18,597 nt of DNA from Firm-04 sp045596625 (GCA_045596625.1 JAZOCU010000010.1:1-18597); one strand, 5' to 3'. Counted from the first letter of the stretch, positions 7,930 to 14,618 are shown. Notes: generated from the sequence alone by a model not told the origin. Program-made: numbers and translations.

Positions 7930-8885
7930 TATTCCCAGACCAATAAATTGGCAGCACTGGCCAATCCGCCGCCGAAACCGGCCATAATGAACCGATCTCC
8001 TTTTTGAAGGCGTCCGTTTCTGACTGCTTCATCCAGAGCGATCGGCACACTTGCTGCCGAAGTATTGCCGTATTCCGCAATGTTCACCACAAAGTGATCG
8101 TAAGGGATGCCGAGCTTGCGGGCAGCAAGTTCAATGATACGGCTGTTTGCCTGATGCGGTACGATGCAGGCGATCTCATCTGCAGAGAGGTGATTGCGTT
8201 CCAGCAGCAGCTTGATATCCCGCACCATAGACTGCACAGCAAACTTGAAGGTAGCCTGTCCCTGCATTTCGATGAAAGGCTCTTCGGATTTGCCCTCCCA
8301 ATAGGGACTTTTGCCGGCATAATTCGGAATACGCAAAACGGTATCATCACCGGTTACGGTAAAGGTAGAATCCAGATAAGCATTGCCCTCACCGACCACC
8401 GCAGCACCGGCACCGTCACCGAAGATCACACAGGTAGAACGATCCGACCAGTTGGTGATTCGGCTGAGCCGTTCTGCACCGATGACCAGTGCTTTCTTGA
8501 TCTTACCGGTCATGAAGTAGGCATTGGCAGTCTCCAGCGCAAAGAGGAATCCGGCACAAGCTGCAGAGAGATCGAATGCCAAACAGGTTGCGCCGATATT
8601 TCTCTGCACCAGACAAGCAGCAGAGGGTGCAGCCGTTTCGGAGCTGACTGTTGCAACTAAGATCAGATCCAGCTCATCGGGACGGACACCGGCACTTTCC
8701 AGCGCACGTTTTGCAGCTTCGGTTGCCATATCCGCAGCTGTCTGATTCTGAGAAATATGTCTGCGTTTGACACCCACACGCTGCGTGATCCATTCATCAT
8801 CGGTATCCACCAGCTTGGAAAGATCATCGTTGGCAACGATTTTTTCCGGCACATAGGCACCGGTACCCAAAAAGCGAAAGCTCAT
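7929..8885 (-). CDS. fabH: 3-oxoacyl-ACP synthase III (FabH)
   Basis: A 318-residue initiating condensing enzyme that joins a short acyl-CoA to malonyl-ACP. The Cys-His-Asn triad is C110 in DLSAACAGF, H244 in PHQANSRI and N274 in EYGNTSAAS. Other FabH landmarks are FGDGAGAAVV and FGGGLASAANLLVWE at the C-terminus. I chose the ATG at 8885 (MSFRFLGTGAYVPE), which matches the normal FabH N-terminus; an in-frame ATG at 8951 would add 22 residues that read through the leader hairpin at 8912-8943. An AAAGGAA lies about 11 bases before the chosen start, a slightly long spacing. It is the first gene of the fab operon. Confidence 0.95.
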   Translation of the reverse strand: MSFRFLGTGAYVPEKIVANDDLSKLVDTDDEWITQRVGVKRRHISQNQTAADMATEAAKRALESAGVRPDELDLILVATVSSETAAPSAACLVQRNIGATCLAFDLSAACAGFLFALETANAYFMTGKIKKALVIGAERLSRITNWSDRSTCVIFGDGAGAAVVGEGNAYLDSTFTVTGDDTVLRIPNYAGKSPYWEGKSEEPFIEMQGQATFKFAVQSMVRDIKLLLERNHLSADEIACIVPHQANSRIIELAARKLGIPYDHFVVNIAEYGNTSAASVPIALDEAVRNGRLQKGDRFIMAGFGGGLASAANLLVWE

Positions 8886-9101
8886 GTTATCGTGATTCCT
8901 TTCTATCGCATTTGGCAAAGAGCAATGGATGCTCTCTTGCCAAAACGGCACTCTGATAGATTAGTCTCTATTTTTTGAAAAAGGTTACAAAAAAATTACA
9001 AAAAAAAGGAAAGATGCAAAATTTACAATTTGTTCACAATTTGGTTGTAACCAATATTGTAAAATGAACTACATACCAGTATGCTGTAAGGAGGAGTGTC
9101 A
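8886..9101. promoter_or_regulatory. Divergent control region between fabH and the ECF sigma gene
   Basis: This AT-rich stretch must hold the promoters of both the fab operon (minus) and the sigma operon (plus). It contains a leader hairpin near fabH, A-rich tracts, two direct ACAATTTG copies 11 bases apart (9025, 9036), the inverted repeat TTGGTT-GT-AACCAA (9041-9054), and an outer pair TTTACAAT/ATTGTAAA (9022-9029 and 9056-9063). TTGTAACC occurs once toward each gene: 9045-9052 on the plus strand and 8983-8990 on the minus strand. No clean -35/-10 pair of the housekeeping type is obvious for fabH; TTCACA-16-TATTGT (9034-9061) is a possible one for the sigma gene. Confidence 0.55.
8912..8943 (-). 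promoter_or_regulatory. Hairpin in the fabH 5' leader
   Basis: On the minus strand TTGGCAAGAGAGC pairs with GCTCTTTGCCAA: 12 base pairs with one bulged G around a 7-base loop, ending 26 bases before the fabH ATG. No T-run follows, so it is not a terminator as drawn. It could affect mRNA stability or translation of the fab operon. Confidence 0.5.
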
Positions 9102-9611
9102 ATGCCTGAGTTTGAGGTGCTCTATAAAGAGTACTATCAACGGGTATACGCATTTTTGTATCGTTTGTGCGATCATGCGGATACTGCTGAAGAGCTGACG
9201 CAGGAAACATTTTATCAGGCGTTCACCTCTATGCATCGATATCAAGGAAACAGTGAAGTGTTTACATGGCTGGCATCCATTGCCAAGCATACCTATTACA
9301 AGCATCTGAAAAAGCATCGGCAGGATCTGCAATCCACCAATCTGGATGCAGTGACAGAGCTTGTTTGCGAGAACGAGGATGCAAACCCTGAGCTTGCCTT
9401 GCAGAAAAAGGATATTGCAGAGACCATTCGCGGGATCATCGGGCAGATGCCTGAGAAATATCGGGAAGCGGTGATCCTGCGGATCTATGCGGATCTGCCT
9501 TTTTCTCAGGTTGCCAAGGCAATGAATATTACGGAAAGCTCAGCCAAGGTGCTGTATTTCCGGGCAAAGAAAATGGTATTGGAGGCATTGAAAAATGCAT
9601 ATGAAGTGTGA
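9102..9611 (+). CDS. ECF-type RNA polymerase sigma factor
   Basis: A 169-residue sigma factor with only regions 2 and 4, the ECF design. Region 2 (about 1-72) includes YQRVYAFLYRLC, DTAEELTQETFYQAF and FTWLASIAKHTYYKHLKK; region 4 (about 115-160) reads MPEKYREAVILRIYADLPFS, then QVAKAMNITESSAKVLYFRAKK, with a clear helix-turn-helix. I chose the ATG at 9102, seven bases after AAGGAGG; a GTG at 9096 is also in frame but is too close to that site. The 3' end overlaps the anti-sigma gene. The set of genes it controls is unknown; the divergent fab operon is a candidate from shared motifs only. Confidence 0.93.
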   Translation: MPEFEVLYKEYYQRVYAFLYRLCDHADTAEELTQETFYQAFTSMHRYQGNSEVFTWLASIAKHTYYKHLKKHRQDLQSTNLDAVTELVCENEDANPELALQKKDIAETIRGIIGQMPEKYREAVILRIYADLPFSQVAKAMNITESSAKVLYFRAKKMVLEALKNAYEV

Positions 9612-9933
9612 TGTGATACAGGATCTGATCCCTGTGTATTATGATGGCATTGCCAGTGAAGCGACCTGTCGGGAAATGCGCCTGCATCTGCGCAATTGTC
9701 CCGAATGCCGCGATTATTATAAGCAATATACGCATTCTATGCGGCTTTCGCGTAAGGAAGAGCAGTCCGGATCGGATCCCGCAGTAGTGGATTCTTTTGC
9801 CTCTCTTTCCCGCAGAATGCGCCGCCGCCGTATTGTATCGTTGACTTCTCAGACGGTGATCACTGCAGTGATGATCACAACAGCGCTGATCTTCATCTGG
9901 AAAACGATTGCAGGCAAGAAGTGTGATCAATAA
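9595..9933 (+). CDS. Anti-sigma factor with zinc finger (zf-HC2) and one membrane segment
   Basis: A 112-residue protein with an N-terminal zinc-binding anti-sigma pattern: C5, then H31-x3-C35-x2-C38 (HLRNCPEC). A basic stretch RRMRRRR (73-79) precedes a single hydrophobic segment at about 82-102, then a short tail. This is the layout of ECF anti-sigma factors that hold the sigma factor at the membrane until a signal arrives. It overlaps the sigma gene by 17 bases (or 11 if the second ATG at 9601 is used), with GGAGG nine bases before the first ATG. The part outside the membrane is very short, so sensing may be through the membrane, the zinc site or a partner. Confidence 0.85.
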   Translation: MHMKCDVIQDLIPVYYDGIASEATCREMRLHLRNCPECRDYYKQYTHSMRLSRKEEQSGSDPAVVDSFASLSRRMRRRRIVSLTSQTVITAVMITTALIFIWKTIAGKKCDQ

Positions 9934-9943
9934 GAGAAACCAA

Positions 9944-9985
9944 AGCCAGCCTTACAGAAACCGGTCTGTGAGGCTGGCTGTTTTT
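9944..9985. terminator. Shared convergent terminator after the anti-sigma gene and nucleoside phosphorylase
   Basis: AGCCAGCCTTACAG pairs with CTGTGAGGCTGGCT (14 bp, one wobble) around an 8-base loop. Five T follow on the plus strand. It also lies just after the stop of the minus-strand nucleoside phosphorylase and can form in that RNA too, although the T-run on that side is weaker. Confidence 0.88.
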
Positions 9986-9997
9986 GATCGGATATGG

Positions 9998-10786
9998 TTA
10001 TGTTGCGTCCTGTGCAATGAGCAGCCGGATGGCATCCACAGCACATTGGATGGCACGCTCGCTGCTTTCGCAGTTGAAATCGGGCAGATGATATTTGGTG
10101 CGTTCCACATTCCAGAGCGCAGTCAGTACCGCACCGGCACGGACACCTCTGCACAAAGCAACAGAGAACAAAGCAGCCGCTTCCATCTCTGAAGTAAGAC
10201 AGCCGCATTTGACATAGGCATCCCAAGCGGTTTTGAGCTTGGGGCCGACTGCTGTGGTATCGGGATCGATTTCGCCATAGAAATTGTCTTTACTGTGCAC
10301 CACGCCCACATGGCAGCGATTGCCGTCCTGATCGGAGGAAAGTGCATTGCCGGCATCCTGCAGCGCTCTTGCTACCTGAAAATCGGCAACGGCAGGATAG
10401 TGATCCGGGAGATATTCATAGCTGGTGCCTTCACTGCGGACAGCGGCAGATGCTACGATCAGATCGCCGCCGAAAACTTTCAGATCCATACCGCCGCTGG
10501 TACCCACACGGATGAAGGTGTCGGCACCGCTGAGGATCAGCTCCTCAACGGCAATGGCTGTCGAAGCACCGCCGATGCCGGTAGAGCATACACTGACCTT
10601 TACGCCATCCAGCTCACCGGTATAGGTGGTATATTCTCTGTTGCTGGCGATCAGCTTTGCGTGATCGAGCTTGGCAGCGATTTTCGGTACTCTTCCGGGA
10701 TCACCCGGCAGGATGACATATCTGCCGACATCACCGGCTTTGATTTTCAGATGAAAACGGATCTCTTCGGAAATGATCGAAGCCAT
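9998..10786 (-). CDS. Nucleoside phosphorylase of the uridine phosphorylase (NP-I hexameric) family
   Basis: A 262-residue NP-I family phosphorylase. The phosphate-binding GDPGRV (28-33), R50 in SNREYTTYTG, VGTSGGM (94-100) and the ribose-binding SEMEAAAL (199-206) are all present, so it should be active. E. coli uridine phosphorylase reads uracil with Q166 and R168 in a FYPGQER segment; here the matching segment is FYGEIDPD (169-176), with E and D at those places, so I do not assign uridine as the substrate with certainty. I chose the ATG at 10786, preceded by AAGGAGGG; an upstream in-frame start at 10831 lacks support. It lies 22 bases after the GtrA-like gene and is likely cotranscribed with it. 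Confidence 0.85.
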   Translation of the reverse strand: MASIISEEIRFHLKIKAGDVGRYVILPGDPGRVPKIAAKLDHAKLIASNREYTTYTGELDGVKVSVCSTGIGGASTAIAVEELILSGADTFIRVGTSGGMDLKVFGGDLIVASAAVRSEGTSYEYLPDHYPAVADFQVARALQDAGNALSSDQDGNRCHVGVVHSKDNFYGEIDPDTTAVGPKLKTAWDAYVKCGCLTSEMEAAALFSVALCRGVRAGAVLTALWNVERTKYHLPDFNCESSERAIQCAVDAIRLLIAQDAT

Positions 10787-10808
10787 GAGAAGCCCTCCTT
10801 TTTTTGTC

Positions 10809-11366
10809 TTACGGCTGATCGTTTGTTTCAAGGGATGCGGAATGGGGCAGATCCTTTGCAGGGACTTGGGATTTGGGCTGTTTGTCGGCGCCTTTGCGGA
10901 ACACCACCAGTTTGCTGAAGATATAGTTCATTGCCAGAATGATAAACTGCACCAGAATCGTCATCAGCAGATAATTCCATTTCCAGTAAGCGGTGGTCAG
11001 CCACATGATGCCCAGCTCCATGAAATAGGAAATCACACGGGCACCCACAAACGTACCGATTTCAAAGAGCAATTCTTTGGTTGTATCGGTTTTGCTCATA
11101 AAAACGTATTTTTTATTGACGACAAAAGCAAAGCTGACAGCGCAGATCCATGAGAATGTGGTGTTCAGCAGATTGGGAACCGTCATTTCCATGGTATAGC
11201 CGGCAAGGCCGAACAGCCATTGTCCAAGAAGCTTTGTCAGAGCAGAAATGAGCGTTGTCCATGCACCGTAATAGCAATAGCGCAGGGCACTTTCATAGCG
11301 ATAGAACAGATCGCGGATCGCCTTGGGACAAAGTTTCAGAGCAAATTGCAGCAATGCTTCCAGCAT
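10809..11366 (-). CDS. GtrA-like membrane protein
   Basis: A 185-residue integral membrane protein with four predicted membrane segments at about 30-55, 66-88, 100-125 and 132-156. The pattern RYCYYGAWTTLIS near the N-terminus, FVVNKKYVF after the second segment and NYIFSKLVVFRKG after the fourth are typical of the GtrA family, thought to help move lipid-linked sugars for cell-surface glycosylation. The C-terminal 28 residues are polar and basic. I chose the ATG at 11366 with GGAGG eight bases upstream; the frame stays open further upstream, but that part runs through the promoter. No glycosyltransferase is adjacent, so the substrate is unknown. Confidence 0.8.
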   Translation of the reverse strand: MLEALLQFALKLCPKAIRDLFYRYESALRYCYYGAWTTLISALTKLLGQWLFGLAGYTMEMTVPNLLNTTFSWICAVSFAFVVNKKYVFMSKTDTTKELLFEIGTFVGARVISYFMELGIMWLTTAYWKWNYLLMTILVQFIILAMNYIFSKLVVFRKGADKQPKSQVPAKDLPHSASLETNDQP

Positions 11367-11402
11367 GAGAGCATCCTCCGTGTGAATAAAGAAGTTGTTT
11401 TG

Positions 11403-11431
11403 ATTATACCACAGTTCGTTTGATTTGGCAA
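11403..11431 (-). promoter_or_regulatory. Promoter of the GtrA-like/nucleoside phosphorylase operon
   Basis: On the minus strand TTGCCA (-35), a 17-base spacer, and TATAAT (-10), a near-consensus housekeeping promoter. The -10 ends about 36 bases before the GtrA-like start codon. Confidence 0.8.
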
Positions 11432-11448
11432 GTGTTTTACAATAATGC

Positions 11449-11477
11449 TTGCAATTGGGTTGCGTTTCTGTTATAAT
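11449..11477 (+). promoter_or_regulatory. Promoter of the CNNM/CorC-bioY operon
   Basis: TTGCAA (-35), a 17-base spacer, and TATAAT (-10) on the plus strand. Its -35 is 17 bases from the -35 of the divergent promoter. The leader to the start codon is about 80 bases. Confidence 0.82.
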
Positions 11478-11565
11478 AAAAGCTGTATTGCTGTGCAGCT
11501 TTTTTGAAGATAATCGAACAGAGAGCGGCAAAGCCCTCTCGCAAAAGGAAAGGATCCCGTCATTC

Positions 11566-12804
11566 ATGCCCATATACATCCTGTTGATTCTGGTGTTGTT
11601 ACTGTGTTCTGCCTTGTTTTCCGCCTGTGAAACGGCATATTCCAGCGTAAATAAGATCCGGCTGAAGAATCGTGCCCGTCATGGAGATCATGCGGCAGCA
11701 AGAGCCCTTGCCATTGCCGAATCCTTTGATAAGGCACTGACTGCGATTCTTATCGGCAATAATCTGGTGAATATTTTCTCGGCATCCATCGGTACGATAT
11801 TGTTTACCGCATGGTTTGGCGAGGGTGGAATCGGAATTTCCTCGCTGATCATGACGGTTCTGGTTTTGATTTTCGGAGAGATCCTGCCGAAATCCTATGC
11901 CAAATCGCATGCAGAACAGCTTGCACTGTGGTTTTCGGTGCCTTTGCGTGGATTGATGTTCCTGCTCACACCATTGATTCTGCTGCTCAACGGACTTTCC
12001 CGGCTGGTGCAGAGCAAGGATGATGATCCTTCCGTGACTGAGGATGAGCTGAAGGTCATCGTAGAGCAGATCGAGGAGGAGGGCGTGCTGGAAGAGCAGG
12101 AAAGTGATCTGGTGCGTTCTGCACTGGAATTTGATGAAATCCCTGTTTCCGAGGTGCTGGTGCCTCGTGTCAATGTGACTGCCGTTGAACAGGCAATGCC
12201 GATTCCGGAGATCAAGCGGCTGTTTTTGAGCGAACGCTATTCCCGATTGCCGGTATATCGCGAAACCATTGATGATATAACAGGCTTTGTGACAGATAAA
12301 GATTTTTTTGCTATGCTGGAACAGGGTGCTGCCGATCTGCAAAGGATCACGCAGCCGATCCTTCGTCTGCCGGAATTCGAGCGCATCAGTGATGCACTGC
12401 GGAAAATGCAGCGATCCAAATCGCATATTGCAGCAGTTATCGATCAATACGGCGGCACAAAGGGCATCGTGACTCTGGAGGATATTCTGGAGGAGCTGGT
12501 AGGCGAGATCTATGATGAAGCCGATGAGATCGTGCATCTGATCCGTCCGATCGGTGAGCATCGCTATGAGATCATGGGTGAATGCAGTATTACCGAGCTG
12601 AGGGAAACCCTTTCTCTCGCCGAGAATCAGCCGGAAACCGACCGAAGCTCTGTGGGCGGCTGGATCACCGAGCTGCTGGGGCATATCGCCAAGGAAGGGG
12701 AACGCTGCAGTGATACATGGTTTGCGGCAACGGTTCTGGCAATGCAGGAACAGAAGATCCAGACCATTGAGCTGACGCTGTATCCGCAGGAGCCAAAGGA
12801 ATGA
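11566..12804 (+). CDS. CNNM/CorC (HlyC) family membrane protein with CBS domains
   Basis: A 412-residue protein with an N-terminal CNNM (DUF21) membrane domain (about 1-150; LFSACETAYSSVNKIRLKN at 18-36 and FGEILPKSYAK at 103-113 are hallmarks), a CBS pair (about 195-315; VPRVNVTAVE, RYSRLPVYRETIDDITGFV, GTKGIVTLEDILEELVGEI) and a C-terminal CorC_HlyC domain (about 325-405). Relatives are linked to Mg2+ export or Mg2+ homeostasis; the older name hemolysin is misleading. I chose the ATG at 11566 because the membrane segment starts there, with AAAGGAAAGG upstream; the longer in-frame reading to 11449 runs into the promoter. The stop overlaps the bioY start as ATGA. Confidence 0.9.
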   Translation: MPIYILLILVLLLCSALFSACETAYSSVNKIRLKNRARHGDHAAARALAIAESFDKALTAILIGNNLVNIFSASIGTILFTAWFGEGGIGISSLIMTVLVLIFGEILPKSYAKSHAEQLALWFSVPLRGLMFLLTPLILLLNGLSRLVQSKDDDPSVTEDELKVIVEQIEEEGVLEEQESDLVRSALEFDEIPVSEVLVPRVNVTAVEQAMPIPEIKRLFLSERYSRLPVYRETIDDITGFVTDKDFFAMLEQGAADLQRITQPILRLPEFERISDALRKMQRSKSHIAAVIDQYGGTKGIVTLEDILEELVGEIYDEADEIVHLIRPIGEHRYEIMGECSITELRETLSLAENQPETDRSSVGGWITELLGHIAKEGERCSDTWFAATVLAMQEQKIQTIELTLYPQEPKE

Positions 12805-13343
12805 GCGCTGTGCGGATGGAGTCTCAAAACACGATACAGCACATCACATACTGTGCGCTGTTTATGGCATTGCTGTCGGTATGTGCATGGCTGACGATCC
12901 CCTTGACAGTGCCTGTGACGCTGCAGAGCTTCGCTGTATTTTGTGCCTTGCTGCTGCTTGGAGGCAGACGTGCCCTTGTGTCGATCGCAGGGTATCTGCT
13001 GCTGGGTGCGGTCGGGCTGCCGGTATTTCATGGCTTTCAGGGCGGTATCGGCGTGTTGTTGGGGCCCACAGGCGGTTATCTGATGGGCTTTCTGCTGATG
13101 GCGGCGATGGAATGGCTGCTGGATGCGGTACGCTTCCGGCGATCGATGCCGATTCGTTATATCGCTGTGCTGATCGAGCTGCTGTGCTGCTATGGTGTCG
13201 GAACGCTGTGGTATTGCTTTGTTATGAAGGGAACCTCAATACAGACAGCCTTCATGATCTGTGTGATTCCCTTTTTGCTGCCCGATCTGTTAAAGCTTGC
13301 ATCGGCAATCGGCATTTACCGTGCCATAAAAAAACGAATTTGA
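12801..13343 (+). CDS. bioY: Biotin transporter substrate-binding component BioY
   Basis: A 180-residue membrane protein with the BioY hallmarks: IPLTVPVTLQSF (33-44), GLPVFHGFQGG (72-82) and GPTGGYLMGF (88-97), within about six hydrophobic segments. BioY is the biotin-binding S unit of ECF-type vitamin importers; it normally works with shared EcfA/EcfT units, which are not in this window. Its ATG overlaps the preceding stop as ATGA with AAAGGA just before it. Imported biotin would serve the biotin carrier of acetyl-CoA carboxylase, whose carboxyltransferase genes lie about 9 kb away. No biotin synthesis gene is visible. The call is firm. Confidence 0.93.
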   Translation: MSAVRMESQNTIQHITYCALFMALLSVCAWLTIPLTVPVTLQSFAVFCALLLLGGRRALVSIAGYLLLGAVGLPVFHGFQGGIGVLLGPTGGYLMGFLLMAAMEWLLDAVRFRRSMPIRYIAVLIELLCCYGVGTLWYCFVMKGTSIQTAFMICVIPFLLPDLLKLASAIGIYRAIKKRI

Positions 13344-13348
13344 ACAAA

Positions 13349-13385
13349 ACGCATTGGAATGTTCATGCATTCCGGTGCGTTTTTC
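13349..13385 (+). terminator. Rho-independent terminator after bioY
   Basis: ACGCATTGGAATG pairs with CATTCCGGTGCGT (13 bp including two wobble pairs) around a 6-base loop, followed by TTTTC. It begins 6 bases after the bioY stop. Confidence 0.88.
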
Positions 13386-13459
13386 TTTTGTGTTGTATAT
13401 TTTTTCCGGAAATGGGTAAAGTATCCTATATTCCAAAAAGAAAACGGAGGCATTTTAAT

Positions 13460-13723
13460 ATGATCGGGCTCAAGGGTGTCAGCAAATCAGTCGTGGAGCT
13501 GCAAACACCGGAAAGTGCATATTTTGAACGAGCGGTATTTTATCTTAAGCCGAATCTGACCGGCATTCCGGCCCGTGCTGTCAACAGCGAGGCAGAGCAC
13601 TGGATCCGTTTGATCGCACCGCAGAATCGGCAGCGGAAGGGAAAAGCCCTACTGCGGTTGCTTCTGCATACTTTATGCAGTTCGGGCATCGGTGCTCTGA
13701 TTACGGCAATTGTGCTGAACTGA
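13460..13723 (+). CDS. Small uncharacterised protein with C-terminal hydrophobic segment
   Basis: An 87-residue protein, MIGLKGVSKSVVELQTPESA at the start. A perfect GGAGG lies nine bases before the ATG, and the gene sits between the bioY terminator and the rlmB promoter, so it looks real. Residues 1-65 are soluble, mixed and basic, with KGVSKSVVEL, ESAYFERAVFYLKP and RQRKGKALLRLL; the last 18-20 residues form a hydrophobic segment that could be a tail anchor. It resembles small conserved proteins of unknown role that I recall from Clostridia, but I cannot name a family with confidence. A weak possible promoter is TTTCCG-18-TATATT (13403-13432). Confidence 0.7.
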   Translation: MIGLKGVSKSVVELQTPESAYFERAVFYLKPNLTGIPARAVNSEAEHWIRLIAPQNRQRKGKALLRLLLHTLCSSGIGALITAIVLN

Positions 13724-13760
13724 GAGGAAAAATTCAGTAAAATTTTATTGCAAGAGTGTC

Positions 13761-13789
13761 TTGTTATTTTCTGAAGGGTGTGCTATAAT
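13761..13789 (+). promoter_or_regulatory. Promoter of rlmB and the downstream membrane protein
   Basis: TTGTTA (-35), a 17-base spacer and TATAAT (-10), ending 58 bases before the rlmB ATG. TTGTTA differs from the consensus at two positions; the -10 is perfect. Confidence 0.75.
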
Positions 13790-13847
13790 AATTTTATGTG
13801 AACGGATTGTATGATAAGGTGCTTTGCACAGATAAAGGAACGATAAC

Positions 13848-14591
13848 ATGAAAGAGTCTAACAGCGAACAGTATATATACGGACGAAATGCGGTTATGGA
13901 GGCACTGCGTGCCGATACACCGCTGGATCATATTTTTGTAACAACAATGGGCGGCAGTCTCGGTGCAATCTGCCAAGAGGCAAGAAAGCGCGGTATTGTC
14001 GTAAAAACTGTCGATAGCCGCAAGCTGGATGCCATGACAGAAAATGCCAATCATCAGGGTGTATGTGCACAGGGTGCCTGTGCCGCATATTCCACTGTTG
14101 CGGATATTCTGCGCCGCAGTGAGGAAAAGGGCACAGCGCCGTTTCTGATCCTTTGTGACGGGATTGAGGATCCTCATAATCTGGGAGCGATTCTGCGCAC
14201 AGCGGAAGCGGCAGGTGCTGATGGCGTCATGATCCCCAAACGGCGGAGTGCCTCTTTGACCCAAACCGTATTCAAAACCTCTGCCGGAGCCGCAAGCTGG
14301 ATTCCGGTGGTACGTGTGGGAAATCTTGCAACGGAAATGATCGCATTGAAAAAGAAAGGCTTTTGGTTTTTCGGTGCTGATATGGATGGCAGTGACTATA
14401 CCCGCACGGATCTGAAAGGTGCAGTCGGTCTGGTGATCGGCTCAGAGGGATATGGGCTCAGTGCACCTGTGAAAGCACAGTGTGATGGGATTCTGAGCCT
14501 GCCTATGTATGGAAAAGTCAATTCCCTGAATGCTTCGGTTGCCGCAGGTATTCTCATGTATGAGATCGTAAGGCAGCGATGCGCACGGTAA
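13848..14591 (+). CDS. rlmB: 23S rRNA (guanosine-2'-O)-methyltransferase RlmB (TrmH family)
   Basis: A 247-residue SPOUT-class methyltransferase. An N-terminal substrate-binding domain (about 8-80, YIYGRNAVMEAL) is followed by the knotted catalytic domain with motif 1 LCDGIEDPHNLGAILRTAEA (102-121; N111 and R117), motif 2 GLVIGSEGYGLS (194-205) and motif 3 MYGKVNSLNASVAAGILMYE (220-239). The family uses SAM to methylate the 2'-OH of a guanosine in 23S rRNA (G2251 in E. coli). Members that act on tRNA look similar, but the N-terminal domain and length favour RlmB. AAAGGAA precedes the ATG. The next gene starts 24-42 bases downstream with no terminator between, so the two are likely one operon. 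Confidence 0.9.
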   Translation: MKESNSEQYIYGRNAVMEALRADTPLDHIFVTTMGGSLGAICQEARKRGIVVKTVDSRKLDAMTENANHQGVCAQGACAAYSTVADILRRSEEKGTAPFLILCDGIEDPHNLGAILRTAEAAGADGVMIPKRRSASLTQTVFKTSAGAASWIPVVRVGNLATEMIALKKKGFWFFGADMDGSDYTRTDLKGAVGLVIGSEGYGLSAPVKAQCDGILSLPMYGKVNSLNASVAAGILMYEIVRQRCAR

Positions 14592-14618
14592 CACCGCCAA
14601 TGCGGAAGTAACCAGATG

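Noticed and set aside
11478..11503. AAAAGCTG/CAGCTTTT hairpin followed by T residues, resembling an attenuator in the CNNM/CorC leader
   Set aside because: It starts right after the -10 box, so transcription probably begins within the left arm and the full stem cannot form. The leader is also too short for an Mg-sensing M-box riboswitch.
11599..12684. A 361-codon open frame on the minus strand opposite the CNNM/CorC gene
   Set aside because: It is antisense to a gene with clear domain motifs; the Q/H/C-rich translation and lack of a ribosome binding site mark it as a shadow.
12881..13459. Upstream extension of the small 13460 gene through bioY and its terminator
   Set aside because: The frame is open but crosses bioY out of frame and a terminator; the GGAGG site places the real start at 13460.
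13724..13760. Weak ACTGA/TCAGT stem after the small protein gene as a terminator
   Set aside because: The stem is only five base pairs with a 10-base loop and a poor T-run; not enough to call.
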